A DNA stretch of 64,000 nt. It comes from Methylobacterium tardum. GTDB taxonomy: Bacteria > Pseudomonadota > Alphaproteobacteria > Rhizobiales > Beijerinckiaceae. This document shows positions 29,695-39,375 of this stretch, piece by piece. Numbering within the stretch: position 1 is the stretch's first letter; each line of letters opens with the position of its first letter. The stretch lies in the NCBI RefSeq assembly GCF_023546765.1, contig NZ_CP097484.1:3814001-3878000 (forward strand). Reading direction: 5' to 3'. The position numbers and the translations under genes were made by a program. A model generated the notes under the pieces. That model saw only the letters and a list, made by a program, of their open reading frames with translations. It did not search any database and was not told the DNA's origin.

Positions 29695-32015
29695 ATGAAG
29701 CCCGTGAACGCGCGCATCGCCGAGGAACTCGGCGTCCGGGAAGCGCAGGTCGCCGCCGCAGTGGCGCTGCTCGATGGCGGAGCCACCGTCCCGTTCATCG
29801 CGCGCTATCGCAAGGAGAATACGGGCGGCCTCGACGACACGCAGCTGCGCGGCCTTGAGGAGCGGCTGTCCTATCTGCGCGACCTTACCGACCGGCGTCG
29901 GGTGATCGCCGAGAGCATCACGGCGCAGGGCAAGATGACCCCGGCGCTTGCCGCAGCCCTCGAGGCTGCCGACACGAAGGCGCGGCTGGAAGATCTCTAT
30001 CTGCCCTTCCGCCCGAAACGCCGATCGAAGGCTCAGACGGCCCGGGAGGCCGGGCTGGAGCCGCTGGCGCAGACCCTCCTGACACGGTCCGACAGGGCAC
30101 CCGAGCAAGAGGCTCGGCCGTACGTCTCGCTCGAGCGCGGCGTACCGGATGTCGAAGCGGCGCTGGAGGGCGCCCGCGCGATTCTCGTGGAACGCTTCGC
30201 CGAGGATGCCGACCTGATCGGCCGTCTGCGGACGGATTACTGGCGCGGCGGCCAGCTCGTCTCGAAGGTGCGTAAGGGCAAGGCGACGGAGGGCGCGAAA
30301 TTCGCGGATTACTTCGACTGGAGCGAGCGGATCGAGCGGATGCCCTCGCACCGGATCCTGGCGCTCTTTCGCGGCGAGCGCGAGGAGGTGCTCGATATCG
30401 CATTCGCGGCCGAGGGTGAGGATTCGCCGCCGGCCGCGCCCGGCCCCTTCGAGAGGGCGATCTGCCACCGCTTCGGCATCGCCGCACGCGGCCGTCCCGG
30501 TGACGCCTGGCTCCTCGAAACGGTGCGCACCGCGTGGCGAACCAAGATCCGGGCAGGGATCAAGCAGGACCTGCGCACCCGCCTGTTCGAACGTGCCGAG
30601 GACGAGGCCGTGACGGTGTTCGCCAGCAATCTGCGGGATCTGCTCCTGGCTGCGCCGGCGGGCGGTCGCGCCACGCTGGGGCTGGATCCGGGCTATCGGA
30701 ACGGCGTGAAGGTCGCGGTGGCGGACCCGACGGGCCGGATCGTCGCCGTCGAGACCACCTACCCGCACGAGCCGCAGCGCCGCTGGCGCGAAGCCGTCAC
30801 GACGCTCGGGCGGCTGTGCCGCCTCCACAAGGTCGAGCTGCTCGCCATCGGGAACGGCACGGCCTCGCGCGAGACCGAGCGGCTCGCCGCGGAGATCATC
30901 GCCGAGAATCCCGATCTCAAGCTGGCCAAGGTCTCGGTGTCCGAGGCCGGCGCTTCCGTCTACTCGGCCTCCGAGATCGCCGCCCGCGAATTGCCGGATC
31001 TCGACGTGTCCCATCGTGGCGCCGCATCGATCGCCCGACGCCTTCAGGATCCCCTCGCCGAGTTGGTGAAGATCGATCCGAAATCGATCGGCGTCGGCCA
31101 GTATCAGCACGATGTGAGCGAGACGAAGCTGTCGCGCTCCCTCTCGGCGGTCGTGGAAGATGCGGTGAACGCGGTCGGCGTCGACGTGAACACGGCCTCC
31201 CCTGCCCTGCTGACCCAGGTGTCGGGCCTCGGCTCGACTCTGGCCACGCGGATCATCACGCACCGCGACGCCAACGGCCCGTTCCGGACCCGAGCGGCGC
31301 TGAAATCCGTACCGGGCCTGGGCCCGAAGACTTTCGAGCTGGCGGCGGGCTTCCTGCGGATCCAGGGCGGCGACGACCCGCTCGACGCGTCCGGCGTCCA
31401 CCCCGAGGCCTATCCGATCGTGCGCCGCATCCTGCAGGCGACGAAGAGCGACATCCGTGTCCTGCTCGGCAACACGGCGGCGCTCGGCGGCCTCAACCCC
31501 GAGACCTTCGTGGACGCGCGCTTCGGCCTTCCCACCGTGCGCGACATCTTCGCCGAGTTGGAGAAACCCGGGCGCGATCCGCGCCCCGCGTTCCGCACGG
31601 CCAGTTTCCAGGAGGGCGTCGAGACGATCGGCGATCTCAAGCCGGCATGCAGCTCGAAGGCGTGGTCACCAACGTGGCGGCGTTCGGCGCCTTCGTGGAT
31701 GTCGGAGTCCACCAGGACGGTCTGGTCCACATCTCGGCCATGGCGCGCCGCCGGATCGCATCGCCATCCGAGGTCGTGCGGGTCGGTGATGTCATCCGGG
31801 TCCTCGTGCTCGGCGTCGATGTCCCGCGCAAACGCATCGCTCTGTCGATGCGGCTCGACGATCCCATCGAGCCGGCTGCGGGAGCCCCGCGCCCGAGGGA
31901 GGACCGCCCCGATCCGCAGCGGGATCGGCCGGACGGGCGTGCGAACGCGGCGCCGAATGGACCGCTCGCCGACGCGCTGCGGCGGGCCGCCGCCGCGCCG
32001 TCGCGGCGCCGGTGA
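29695..32015 (+). pseudogene. tex: Tex-family RNA-binding factor, frameshifted before the S1 domain
   Basis: The reading frame from ATG 29695 (MKPVNARIAEELGVREAQV) encodes the Tex N-terminal helical region, the YqgF-like domain ([17 protein letters not shown]) and the helix-hairpin-helix region ([17 protein letters not shown]). At 31641-31647 the expected [13 protein letters not shown] is broken: the DNA reads AAGCCGGCATGC where one more G is needed. The S1 RNA-binding domain ([20 protein letters not shown]) continues intact in the next frame to TGA 32015. Without the lost base the first frame runs to 32094 with a nonsense tail. Either a real recent mutation or a sequence error. Intact Tex would be about 773 residues. 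Confidence 0.88.
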
Positions 32016-32032
32016 AGGCTGGAAGACAGAGC

Positions 32033-32066
32033 GCAAAAGGAAACGGCCGGGGCGATGCCCCGGCCG
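32033..32066 (-). terminator. Rho-independent terminator of the flagellin gene
   Basis: On the minus strand, CGGCCGGGGC, loop ATC, GCCCCGGCCG form a perfect 10-bp stem at 32066-32044, starting 24 bp after the flagellin stop. It is followed by TTTCCTTTTG, the expected T-rich tail. This is the clearest intrinsic terminator in the window. Confidence 0.85.
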
Positions 32067-32090
32067 GTCCCGTTGTCGACGATGCCGCTC

Positions 32091-33281
32091 TTAGCGGAGC
32101 AGCTGCAGGATGCCCTGCTGCGCCTGGTTGGCCAGCGACAGGGCCGAGATGCCCAGCGACTGCCGGGTCGTCAGCGCCTGCGAGTTGGCCGCCTCCTGGT
32201 TGAGATCGGCCGCGGTGAGGTTGGACGATCCGGTATCCAGGATGTTGATCAGGTTCTTGCTGAAGTCCTGACGGTTCTGCACCACCGAGAGGTTCGAACC
32301 GAAGGTCGACGCATCGGTACGCAGCTGGCTGGAGGCAGTGGTCAACTTGCTAAGTGTCGTGTTGATGTCGTCGTTCAGCAGGAAGTTGCCCTGTCCTGCC
32401 TTGGTCGTGCCATCCGACTTGTTGGTGATCGCACTGAGATTAAGGCCGGCCGAGGTCTCGTCAGTCGCGGAAACCGTCAGGTTCGAGTTGCCCTTCGGGT
32501 TGAAGTTGATCGTCAGGTCCTTGTTGGGGCCCTTGCCAGAGATGAGGTTCGTGCCGTTGAAGCTCGAGTCACTGGCCAGCTGATCGATCTGGGTCAACAG
32601 GCTGTTGTACTGCGACGCAAGCGTCTTTCGTGCTGAGACGCCCGACACCGTCAGATCCGTGCTCTGGCTGGCGGCGGTCGTGGTGTCATAGGTCACGCCC
32701 GACGCGTTCGTTCCGCCCGTGAAGCCGAGCGCCGTTTGATCGGCCGAGGTCTTGAACTCGACGTCGGCCGACGCGTTCATGACGATCTTGGTACCATCCG
32801 TGCTCTTCGAGAAGCTGCCGGCGCCGACGGCGGTATTGAGAGAGGCGATCGCGTCGCCGATCGTTCCGGTCGAGGTGAGCGCGGCAGTCGTCGCGACACC
32901 GTTGACGAACAGGTTCAGGGTGGTGTCGGCCGCCGGGGCCGAATACTTCGTCGATGCGGTGCCGGTGGTGGTGATCTGGGTGGACAGCGCCTGGTTGGCG
33001 ACCGACTTGGCCTGATCGACCAGCTTCTGGATCGACGTGATGCCCTGGTTGGCCGCCTGGATCGCCTGGACGCCGTTGGAGATGCCGTCGAGCAGGTTCC
33101 CCAGGTCGCCGGAGCGCTGGCTCAGAGACTGGGAGGTGAAGAAGCTGACCGGGTTGTCGAGGGCCGAGGAGACCTTCAGGCCGGTGGAGAGCCGGTTCTG
33201 GGTGGTCGCGGTCAGCGACGCCGTATCCTGCAGGGAGAGCAGGTTCTGACGGGTGGCAGCAGTGAGGGTAACACCAGACAT
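32091..33281 (-). CDS. fliC: Flagellin
   Basis: A 396-residue flagellar filament protein. The N-terminal D0/D1 part (SLTATTQNRLSTGLKVSSAL, then NPVSFFTSQSL and SNGVQAIQAANQGI) and the C-terminal part (LINILDTGSSNLTAADLNQE through GISALSLANQAQQGILQLLR) are the coiled-coil ends conserved in flagellins. The middle is Thr/Ser/Ala-rich and variable, the surface domain. The ATG at 33281 has AAGGAT upstream. A TPR/GT41 glycosyltransferase gene lies upstream on the same strand, which may bear on flagellin glycosylation. Confidence 0.96.
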   Translation of the reverse strand: MSGVTLTAATRQNLLSLQDTASLTATTQNRLSTGLKVSSALDNPVSFFTSQSLSQRSGDLGNLLDGISNGVQAIQAANQGITSIQKLVDQAKSVANQALSTQITTTGTASTKYSAPAADTTLNLFVNGVATTAALTSTGTIGDAIASLNTAVGAGSFSKSTDGTKIVMNASADVEFKTSADQTALGFTGGTNASGVTYDTTTAASQSTDLTVSGVSARKTLASQYNSLLTQIDQLASDSSFNGTNLISGKGPNKDLTINFNPKGNSNLTVSATDETSAGLNLSAITNKSDGTTKAGQGNFLLNDDINTTLSKLTTASSQLRTDASTFGSNLSVVQNRQDFSKNLINILDTGSSNLTAADLNQEAANSQALTTRQSLGISALSLANQAQQGILQLLR

Positions 33282-33636
33282 GGAAGCGATCCTTTTGATC
33301 GGGGAGCCGTCTTATTGGCGGCCCATGTGGTTTATCCAGCTCGGCTTGCCGAGATCTTAATGCGATGCTCGAACATCCAGTTGCCGAAGAACAAAATTAA
33401 CAAACCCCTTCAGGAAATACTCAGATGCTGCTCAGGCGTTGACGAGGTCCGGCTGGAAACGGATCGTCGCGCTCATGTGACTGCCTCGCGCGGCCTCCGC
33501 GCGCGCACCGTGTGGGCTGGCGCTTCCGGCCAAGCCCGCACGGAGCCGGAGGCAACGCCGAGACCGACAGTTTCCAACGCACCGGATCCACGTCGCGCGA
33601 CGCCGCGGTCTCCGCGCGAGCCCGCGGCTCCGCTTC
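33282..33636 (-). promoter_or_regulatory. Flagellin promoter and leader region
   Basis: The 355 bp between the glycosyltransferase gene and flagellin should carry the flagellin promoter. It holds an AT-rich patch (about 33,355-33,420) and a perfect palindrome CTCGGC-TT-GCCGAG at 33340-33353, about 60 bp before the ATG, which may be an operator or leader hairpin. No unambiguous sigma-54 or sigma-28 consensus was found by eye. Confidence 0.45.
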
Positions 33637-35778
33637 TCAGACGCCGCTCTCCGAGAGCCAAGTCCGCCACATCCCCCGGAAAGCGTCGCCGACGTCCCGG
33701 GCAAGGCCGCAATGATCCATCAGCGGGCTCGAGCGCATGCGCTCGCGCAGACCGTGCCGGATCGATCTCAGGCGGTCGAGGTCACGGCACAGATCCTGGG
33801 CGATCGCCACATAGGAATCGGCATCGTCGGCGATGAGGTCCGGAAGACCGATCGCCGTCAGAACCAGCACTCCGTGGCGCGCGACGGCGTGCCGACCGCG
33901 CAAGGCCACGATGGGCACACCCATCGACAGCGTGTCGAAGCTCGTGGTGCCTCCGTTGTACGGGTATGGATCCAGCGCGACGTCCACGTGGTGGTAGAGA
34001 TCGTAATAGCCGCTGTTCACGCGCCCTTGATAGATGATCCGATCCAGCGGCATACCGGCCGCCGCAAGGCGGTCATCGACGGCTCGGCGGACATCGGGAT
34101 TGTCGATATCGCCGACAACCATGAACAGCCGCGCATCGGGCACGGCCGACATGATGCGTGCCCAGGTCTGCAGCGCCTCATCGCTGATCTTGGTCAGCCG
34201 ATTGAAGCAGCCGAACGTCACGTATCCGGCGTCCTCAAACGGTGCCCGGCCGCGCACCGGCGGAAGATCATCGGGACCCTCGTAGGTCACCCAAACCTTC
34301 GGCAACCGCCAAAGGCGCTCCGAATGCAGCGCCTCGGTGAGACCCGGCGGATCGGTGATGGGATCGGAAAAGCGATAGTCGATGGCGGTGAGACCGGTCG
34401 TGGCCGGGTGCCCGATCCAGGACACTTGGATCGGTGCCGGCTTCCTCGCGAAGACAAAAAGGCGGTTGCCCGCGCTGTGACCCGACAGATCGACGAGGAT
34501 GTCGATTCGGTCACGCTCGATCAGGTCGGCGGCCTCATCATCATCGAGCCCGGAGATGTTGTGCCAAGCGTGGAACAACGGACGCAGTCGGTCCGACACG
34601 GAATCCTCGCTCGCATGCGTCATGTAGGCGAAGGCCGTGAAGTGTTCCCGGTCGACCGCACGCAGGTAGGGCTCGAAGAATCGGACCAGCGCGTGATTGC
34701 AGAGATCCCCCGAGACGAAGCCGACGCGCAGGGGACGATCCGGGTCGCGATCGTTGGCGAAGGGCCGACGGCGCAGGAGCGGGTCCGCGAAGCGGCGGCC
34801 ATAGGCCAGCGCGTCCGCGGTATAATCCTCTGGCGGGATGTCAGCGGAGTAGAGCTTGGCGAACAAGCGATTCGAGGCAACGAACAGCTTCGACGGGTCG
34901 AGGGCGAGCGCCCGGTCGAAGGCATCCACGGCCTCACCCAGGCGGCCGAGTGCCAGAAGTGCGCTGCCACGGTTACTGTACGCCCCGGCATTGTTCGCAT
35001 CGAGGGCAATGGCCCGCTCGGCGTGCCGCAGCGCTTCGCCGAAGCGGAAACGGCGCTGGTAGACCCCCGAGATGTTGGCATGAGCCATCGCCAGATCGCC
35101 GTCGATCTCCAGCGCTTTCTCCAGTGCGGAGATGGCGCCGTCGTGATCCCCGCGATGGGTCAACACCGTGCTGAGGCCGGTGAAGAACAGCGCGTTCTGC
35201 GGCTCGCGCAGGAGCGCGATGCTGATCAGATCGAAGGCGAGTTCGAGCCTGTTCGTCCGGGCGGCGACGGCACCCGCGAGGTAGGTGGCGTGGCTATGCT
35301 GATCATCGAGGAGGATGATGAGATCGAGCAGCGCCTCCGCATCCTTCCATTTCCCTAGATCGTAGCGGCCCTGCGCCGCCGTGAGGGTGCGATCGATGAA
35401 GGCCTTGGTCAGCGCCCGCGCCTCGGGGCCGAAATTCTGCGCCTTATAGCGCTCCAGGATCGCGCGCGCGTCAGGCAGCCGGTCAGCGGCGAGCAAAGCC
35501 GAAGCCAGCGCAATCCAGTGAGCCGGCTTCTCGGGCGCCCCGCGAAGAGCCGTGACAAAGTGCGTGATGGCCTTCTCGGGCGCGGTGGCCGCGAGGAGCT
35601 GGCCCAACTCGTAATGCGCTTCGGGGTGATTCGGCTCTTCGCCCAGCACGCGGCTCAGGCTGGCGCGGGCCCGTTCGGAGCGACCGGCCGCGCGGTGATC
35701 GCGGGCTTTCGCGAGACAACGCTGGGCCAGACCGGATGAGGCCGACCGGACCGCCCGCCCATTGTGATGATCGAGCAT
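33637..35778 (-). CDS. TPR protein with O-GlcNAc transferase-like (GT41) domain
   Basis: A 713-residue soluble protein. About eight tetratricopeptide repeats fill residues 20-310 (for example YSNRGSALLALGRLGEAVDA). The C-terminal half is an OGT/SPINDLY-type GT41 catalytic region: RVGFVSGDLCNHALVRFFEP, PIQVSWIGHPATTG, VTFGCFNRLTKIS and the nucleotide-binding PYPYNGGTTSFDTLSMG. It transfers a sugar from a nucleotide donor to protein Ser/Thr. It sits directly upstream of flagellin; TPR glycosyltransferases such as Caulobacter FlmG modify flagellin, so flagellin is the likely but unproven acceptor. Confidence 0.92.
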   Translation of the reverse strand: MLDHHNGRAVRSASSGLAQRCLAKARDHRAAGRSERARASLSRVLGEEPNHPEAHYELGQLLAATAPEKAITHFVTALRGAPEKPAHWIALASALLAADRLPDARAILERYKAQNFGPEARALTKAFIDRTLTAAQGRYDLGKWKDAEALLDLIILLDDQHSHATYLAGAVAARTNRLELAFDLISIALLREPQNALFFTGLSTVLTHRGDHDGAISALEKALEIDGDLAMAHANISGVYQRRFRFGEALRHAERAIALDANNAGAYSNRGSALLALGRLGEAVDAFDRALALDPSKLFVASNRLFAKLYSADIPPEDYTADALAYGRRFADPLLRRRPFANDRDPDRPLRVGFVSGDLCNHALVRFFEPYLRAVDREHFTAFAYMTHASEDSVSDRLRPLFHAWHNISGLDDDEAADLIERDRIDILVDLSGHSAGNRLFVFARKPAPIQVSWIGHPATTGLTAIDYRFSDPITDPPGLTEALHSERLWRLPKVWVTYEGPDDLPPVRGRAPFEDAGYVTFGCFNRLTKISDEALQTWARIMSAVPDARLFMVVGDIDNPDVRRAVDDRLAAAGMPLDRIIYQGRVNSGYYDLYHHVDVALDPYPYNGGTTSFDTLSMGVPIVALRGRHAVARHGVLVLTAIGLPDLIADDADSYVAIAQDLCRDLDRLRSIRHGLRERMRSSPLMDHCGLARDVGDAFRGMWRTWLSESGV

Positions 35779-36081
35779 GACCTGAGCCCTCCAGTGCTCA
35801 GGACCGTCGCAAAACCAGGGTTAAAGCCGCGTAAAGTTGGCCGTAACTCTCATTTCAACAGAGCGGTTTGGATCCCGCCATCGTGCATTCGAAGCGCTTG
35901 TGATTGCCGCGATGGGGTCGATCCGTGACGTGGGACGGTCAAGACGCAGTCCATCGTCCGCGTGGGTGCGCGCAGATGCTGCCCGGCATTGAAGGCGGCG
36001 ATCGACCGTCCGCATGACCCGAGCCTCGCCATTTTCCCGGCCAGAAGCGCGGACACATCCGTTGCCAGACCCGGCTCTATG
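35779..36081. other. 303-bp gap upstream of the GT41 gene
   Basis: No supported gene. It should contain the promoter of the minus-strand glycosyltransferase gene; nothing matches a consensus well enough to mark. Confidence 0.4.
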
Positions 36082-36309
36082 TCACTCCACGGTCTCAACG
36101 CGGGCGGCGCCGCGCGCCTCCAGCCGCGCGCTGGCCAGGATACGCTGCCGGGCCTGCGGCTCGGTGATGGCGTTCCACAGGCGAAGCAGCTCACACGTCA
36201 TGCCGGCTTCGTGCGCTTCGCTGTCGGGCAAGTAGAACACCTCGACGCGGCAGCCCATCACGGCCGCGATCTCGCTCAGGCGTCTGACAGCGCGATCATC
36301 GACAGCCAT
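36082..36309 (-). CDS. Small protein of unknown function, possible regulator fragment
   Basis: A 75-residue protein from ATG 36309 (MAVDDRAVRRLSEIAAVMGC); a longer frame to 36369 adds 20 residues through AT-rich upstream DNA and is less likely. The sequence RVEVFYLPDSEAHEAGMTCELLRLWNAITEPQARQRIL has the form of the linker and C-terminal helix found after small HTH domains, but no complete HTH is present. Two 16-bp direct repeats lie 66-101 bp upstream and may be its operator. Confidence 0.55.
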   Translation of the reverse strand: MAVDDRAVRRLSEIAAVMGCRVEVFYLPDSEAHEAGMTCELLRLWNAITEPQARQRILASARLEARGAARVETVE

Positions 36310-36781
36310 AGGCAGATCAAATCCTGTTCGACGGCGGGCGCCGGCACTAACATCCTGCGGCCACCACAAACAAGTGATCGTTTTATACCAAAGCTGATCA
36401 TTTTATATCATAATTCTAACGCGTCACAGCTATCGCAAGCTGAAATTGAAGCATTTCCCAGCTTGGTTCGGTCCGCTCACGGTATCTCGTCGAGCGACAG
36501 AAGATCGCCTGATCCGCAACGCGGCAGGCGTGGCTCATCACACCAGCCCGCCGCGCAAGCCGATCAGCATCGCGGCACACGGAAACGTCACCCGGACTGG
36601 CCGCTGGCGCACGTGATGCGTGAACGAAGGTAACGACCTACAGCGGAGTCTTGTTTCAGCCCGGGTCTTAACACCGAAGCTGGCGCCAGATTTGGCTGTT
36701 AACCGCTCGTTAACGCCTGCGCCCTAGCGAGAGTCAGGCAGCCATCGATCACATGGGCTGCACAGGTCGGGTGCACCTCCG
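36310..36781. other. Intergenic region with AT-rich segment
   Basis: A 472-bp stretch without a supported gene. The AT-rich part at about 36,365-36,425 holds the direct repeats annotated at 36375-36410. The remainder (36,430-36,780) contains scattered stop codons in all frames apart from a GC-driven frame that ends at 36633 and has no recognisable product. Confidence 0.5.
36375..36410. promoter_or_regulatory. Two 16-bp direct repeats with 20-bp period
   Basis: TGATCGTTTTATACCA at 36375-36390 is repeated as TGATCATTTTATATCA at 36395-36410, 14 of 16 bases identical, with starts 20 bp apart. That is close to two helical turns, so a protein could bind both on one face. They lie upstream of the minus-strand gene starting at 36309 in the only very AT-rich patch of the neighbourhood. 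Confidence 0.55.
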
Positions 36782-37078
36782 ATGTTCGTTCTGATAGCGG
36801 TTGGGATCAGCACCGGCCTCCTTGCGGCGGTCGTGCTGGCGCCCGTCAGTTTCCTGGCTGCGCTGATCATCGCCCCGCTTGTCTCGAGTGCCGCTGCAAT
36901 CCTCGCCTGTTTCGTGATCGCATGGCGCAACACCGCCGAGACCGGGACACGTTTACAGCTCGATGCGCAGACCGACGCGATGGTTTTCGCGCTCCGCGAC
37001 GTCGCCCAGAAAGCGACGGCCGTGTCACCCGCACCGCGGGTCGGATCGAGCCGCCGCAGCGCCGTCAAGGCGGGGTGA
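36782..37078 (+). CDS. Small membrane protein of unknown function
   Basis: A 98-residue protein with two adjacent hydrophobic segments (about residues 2-21 and 25-47) and a cytoplasmic-looking tail ending in basic residues (RVGSSRRSAVKAG). No motif is recognised. The ATG at 36782 lacks a strong ribosome site, but third-position GC supports coding. Confidence 0.55.
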   Translation: MFVLIAVGISTGLLAAVVLAPVSFLAALIIAPLVSSAAAILACFVIAWRNTAETGTRLQLDAQTDAMVFALRDVAQKATAVSPAPRVGSSRRSAVKAG

Positions 37079-37184
37079 AACTGGTGGTGTGCCGGATCGC
37101 GTCGGACAACGCGATCCCCTGAGAGACCGGGACGGTGCGCACGCTCGAAATCCGCCTCCTCACGGACACGGCAGGACCGATCGG

Positions 37185-37523
37185 CTAACGCCATCGCTCC
37201 TTCGTGCAGGCCAGCAGATAAACAGTGCGCATGCAGCGCTCCTGATCGCCCTGCGAGCGCGCGCTCTTCATGCAGACATCCATCCCGGAGGTCAGCAACA
37301 GGCGGTCGATGTCCCTCTTCGACTCGCAGGTGAAGATCGGCTGGAAACCTTCGAACTGGCTCACCTGCCAGAAGATGGCGACGAAGGCCAAGAGACAGAA
37401 CGCGCAGACCAAGACCTTGCTGTCGTAAAACCAGTGCCGGCGCTCGGCCGCTAGGGTGGCGCGGGCGCTCACGGCGTACCCTGTCTCGCGATGGAGAACG
37501 GGACGCTGAGGCTTGCACCGCAT
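37185..37523 (-). CDS. Single-pass membrane protein of unknown function
   Basis: Up to 112 residues. One transmembrane helix at about 37-54 (VLVCAFCLLAFVAIFWQV) is followed by a domain with four cysteines (FTCES, DVCMKS, ERCMR, LACTK) that probably form disulfides in the periplasm. Two starts are possible: ATG 37523, with GGAG touching it, or GTG 37472, with AGGG at normal spacing; the latter gives a 95-residue protein and may be correct. Confidence 0.6.
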   Translation of the reverse strand: MRCKPQRPVLHRETGYAVSARATLAAERRHWFYDSKVLVCAFCLLAFVAIFWQVSQFEGFQPIFTCESKRDIDRLLLTSGMDVCMKSARSQGDQERCMRTVYLLACTKERWR

Positions 37524-37946
37524 CTCCAGCCCCCCCGAGGTGCTGGAGAGAGCTTGCCGGCGTCAAGGCGCGCCCCAGGCCAAGACCGGAGGTGACAGGC
37601 TGTGCGGGCGGCGACCATCGATTCCTGCTCGCTCATGGCCGGTGAAGGGCCCATCGTCGGACATCCTCGCTCTTGATCCGGGCGCATTTGCGGAACACGC
37701 CGGATCGACCGTCCGCCGGCCCGAGGCAGCGCGCGGGAACGCTCTGCACGCCGAAGCCCCGTTCGGTTGCGGCACCACGATGTAGCACCGAATCCCGGTT
37801 CCGTTCAGTCATCCTCCGAGGGTTGCGGGTGAGGCTTCGGACCGGCACAGACGGCCGGCGGAGGGATGGCCCCTTCCAGGCCTCGCGCCGTCGACTGACG
37901 ATGGCGCGCATAACGCACCCGAGACCGCGAGCCGAGAAGGCGCACC
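37524..37946. other. 423-bp gap before the secreted propeller gene
   Basis: Nothing supported. Several short frames cross it on both strands but show no family features. It should contain the promoter of the gene at 37947. Confidence 0.4.
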
Positions 37947-39362
37947 GTGAAGCTCAAACCCGTCGTTGCACTCGGCACCGCCCTTGCGCTCGCAGGTCCC
38001 CTCTCGGCGCGCGCCGCCTGGACGGCGTCCGAGGGCCGCCCGCTCTTCACCAACGAGGCGAATCCGCGCGGCTACAACTATGCCCCGAGCCTGATCACGG
38101 AGAACGGGACCACCGACATCTGGTGGTGCGGCCAGGGCAAGACCGACGTGATCTACCACCGGTCCTACAATGCGCAGACAGGCTTCTCGCCGGCTCAGGT
38201 CGTGTTCCAGCCGACACCGGGCTCATGGAACCGCCAGTACGTCTGCGACCCCAGCGTGATCAAGGGGAGCTTCACCAACCCGGCCGACGGGCAGCATTAC
38301 GCCTACGCGATGTACTATTCGGGCGCCGACAATCTGCCGGGCAACAACAACCAGACCGGCCTGGCGTTCTCCAACGACAAGGTGACCTGGATCGGCCACC
38401 CGTCGCCGGTGATCGCGCCTCTCAACCCGGTCGTTGCCCAGACAAATTACGGGGCCGGGCAGCCGGCGAGCTTCGCCGTCGGCGGCCAGCCAGGCCATTA
38501 CGTCTTCGTCACCGACCTGACCGGGCCGCAGGGCGTGCCGGGGTTCGGCGACCTCTATGTGCGGCACACGGCCGACGGCGTGCATTTCGATGCGCCCGCC
38601 CGGGTGCCGAATCTCGCCACCGACGGCACGACGATCAATCCGAATTCCGATTTCGGATACGACGCGTCGTCGGGCGAGGTCTACGTGATCACCGGCCTGC
38701 CGGGGCGGGTGTGCGCGCAGGTGGCCTGCAAGGATCCGGCGCGCAATCCCGACCGCGAGACCTATCAGCTCGGCCTCTTCAAGATGCCGCTCAAGGCGCT
38801 GCTGAGCGGGAAGCCCGTGCGCTGGACGCCGTCCGGCTACCTGAACTCGGACGTCACCGGTTTCTACCTCAATCACAGCCCCGGTTTTCAGCGTGATCCG
38901 CACGGCAGCCTCACGCCGTTCTTGCCGGCGATCACGGTCTTCTATGCGGGCGGTGATCCCTATCCAGGCACGTGGCGGATCGCGACGGCGACTCAATCGG
39001 TCGCGAACGATCGCGCGCCGCTCAAGCGGTACCTCGGGCCGGGCGGGCACTGGGTCACCACTGGCTACGCGGCACCGGATTTCGCGCCGGAAGCCACCCT
39101 GGGATCGCTGTTCCTCCTCCCGAGGCCCAGCACGGCCAAGCTCATGAGCTGCGTCGCCGGGACCGATCATTTCCTCAGCCGGGACGAACAATGCGAGGGG
39201 CAGACGCCCCTCGGCCAGACCGGCTACATCTCCGAGGCGCCGCAGCCGGGCAGTCACGCGCTGTTCCGCTGCAGGGCGGGAGCACACGATCACTTCGTGT
39301 CGCGCGACAAGAGCTGCGAGGGCCAAACGAATGAGGGCCTGCTGGGCTACGCCCTCGACTGA
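37947..39362 (+). CDS. Secreted beta-propeller-like protein with C-terminal Cys repeats
   Basis: A 471-residue exported protein. The signal peptide covers about 1-23 (ending ARAAW). Residues 25-390 resemble a five-bladed propeller of the GH43/GH32 kind, with aromatic-rich blade motifs such as YNYAPSLI, DIWWCGQG and SWNRQYVCDPSV. The last 80 residues contain two related repeats, CVAGTDHFLSRDEQCEGQ and CRAGAHDHFVSRDKSCEGQ, each followed by LG-GY, similar to DUF5648-type modules. Substrate unknown; binding or hydrolysis of glycans is inference. Confidence 0.75.
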   Translation: MKLKPVVALGTALALAGPLSARAAWTASEGRPLFTNEANPRGYNYAPSLITENGTTDIWWCGQGKTDVIYHRSYNAQTGFSPAQVVFQPTPGSWNRQYVCDPSVIKGSFTNPADGQHYAYAMYYSGADNLPGNNNQTGLAFSNDKVTWIGHPSPVIAPLNPVVAQTNYGAGQPASFAVGGQPGHYVFVTDLTGPQGVPGFGDLYVRHTADGVHFDAPARVPNLATDGTTINPNSDFGYDASSGEVYVITGLPGRVCAQVACKDPARNPDRETYQLGLFKMPLKALLSGKPVRWTPSGYLNSDVTGFYLNHSPGFQRDPHGSLTPFLPAITVFYAGGDPYPGTWRIATATQSVANDRAPLKRYLGPGGHWVTTGYAAPDFAPEATLGSLFLLPRPSTAKLMSCVAGTDHFLSRDEQCEGQTPLGQTGYISEAPQPGSHALFRCRAGAHDHFVSRDKSCEGQTNEGLLGYALD

Positions 39363-39375
39363 GCCGTCGACCGCC

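Noticed and set aside
29446..31401. 651-codon minus-strand frame opposite tex
   Set aside because: Overlaps conserved Tex domains on the other strand and shows no domain.
36724..37566. 280-codon minus-strand frame
   Set aside because: Crosses two better-supported small genes on both strands and has no recognisable domain.
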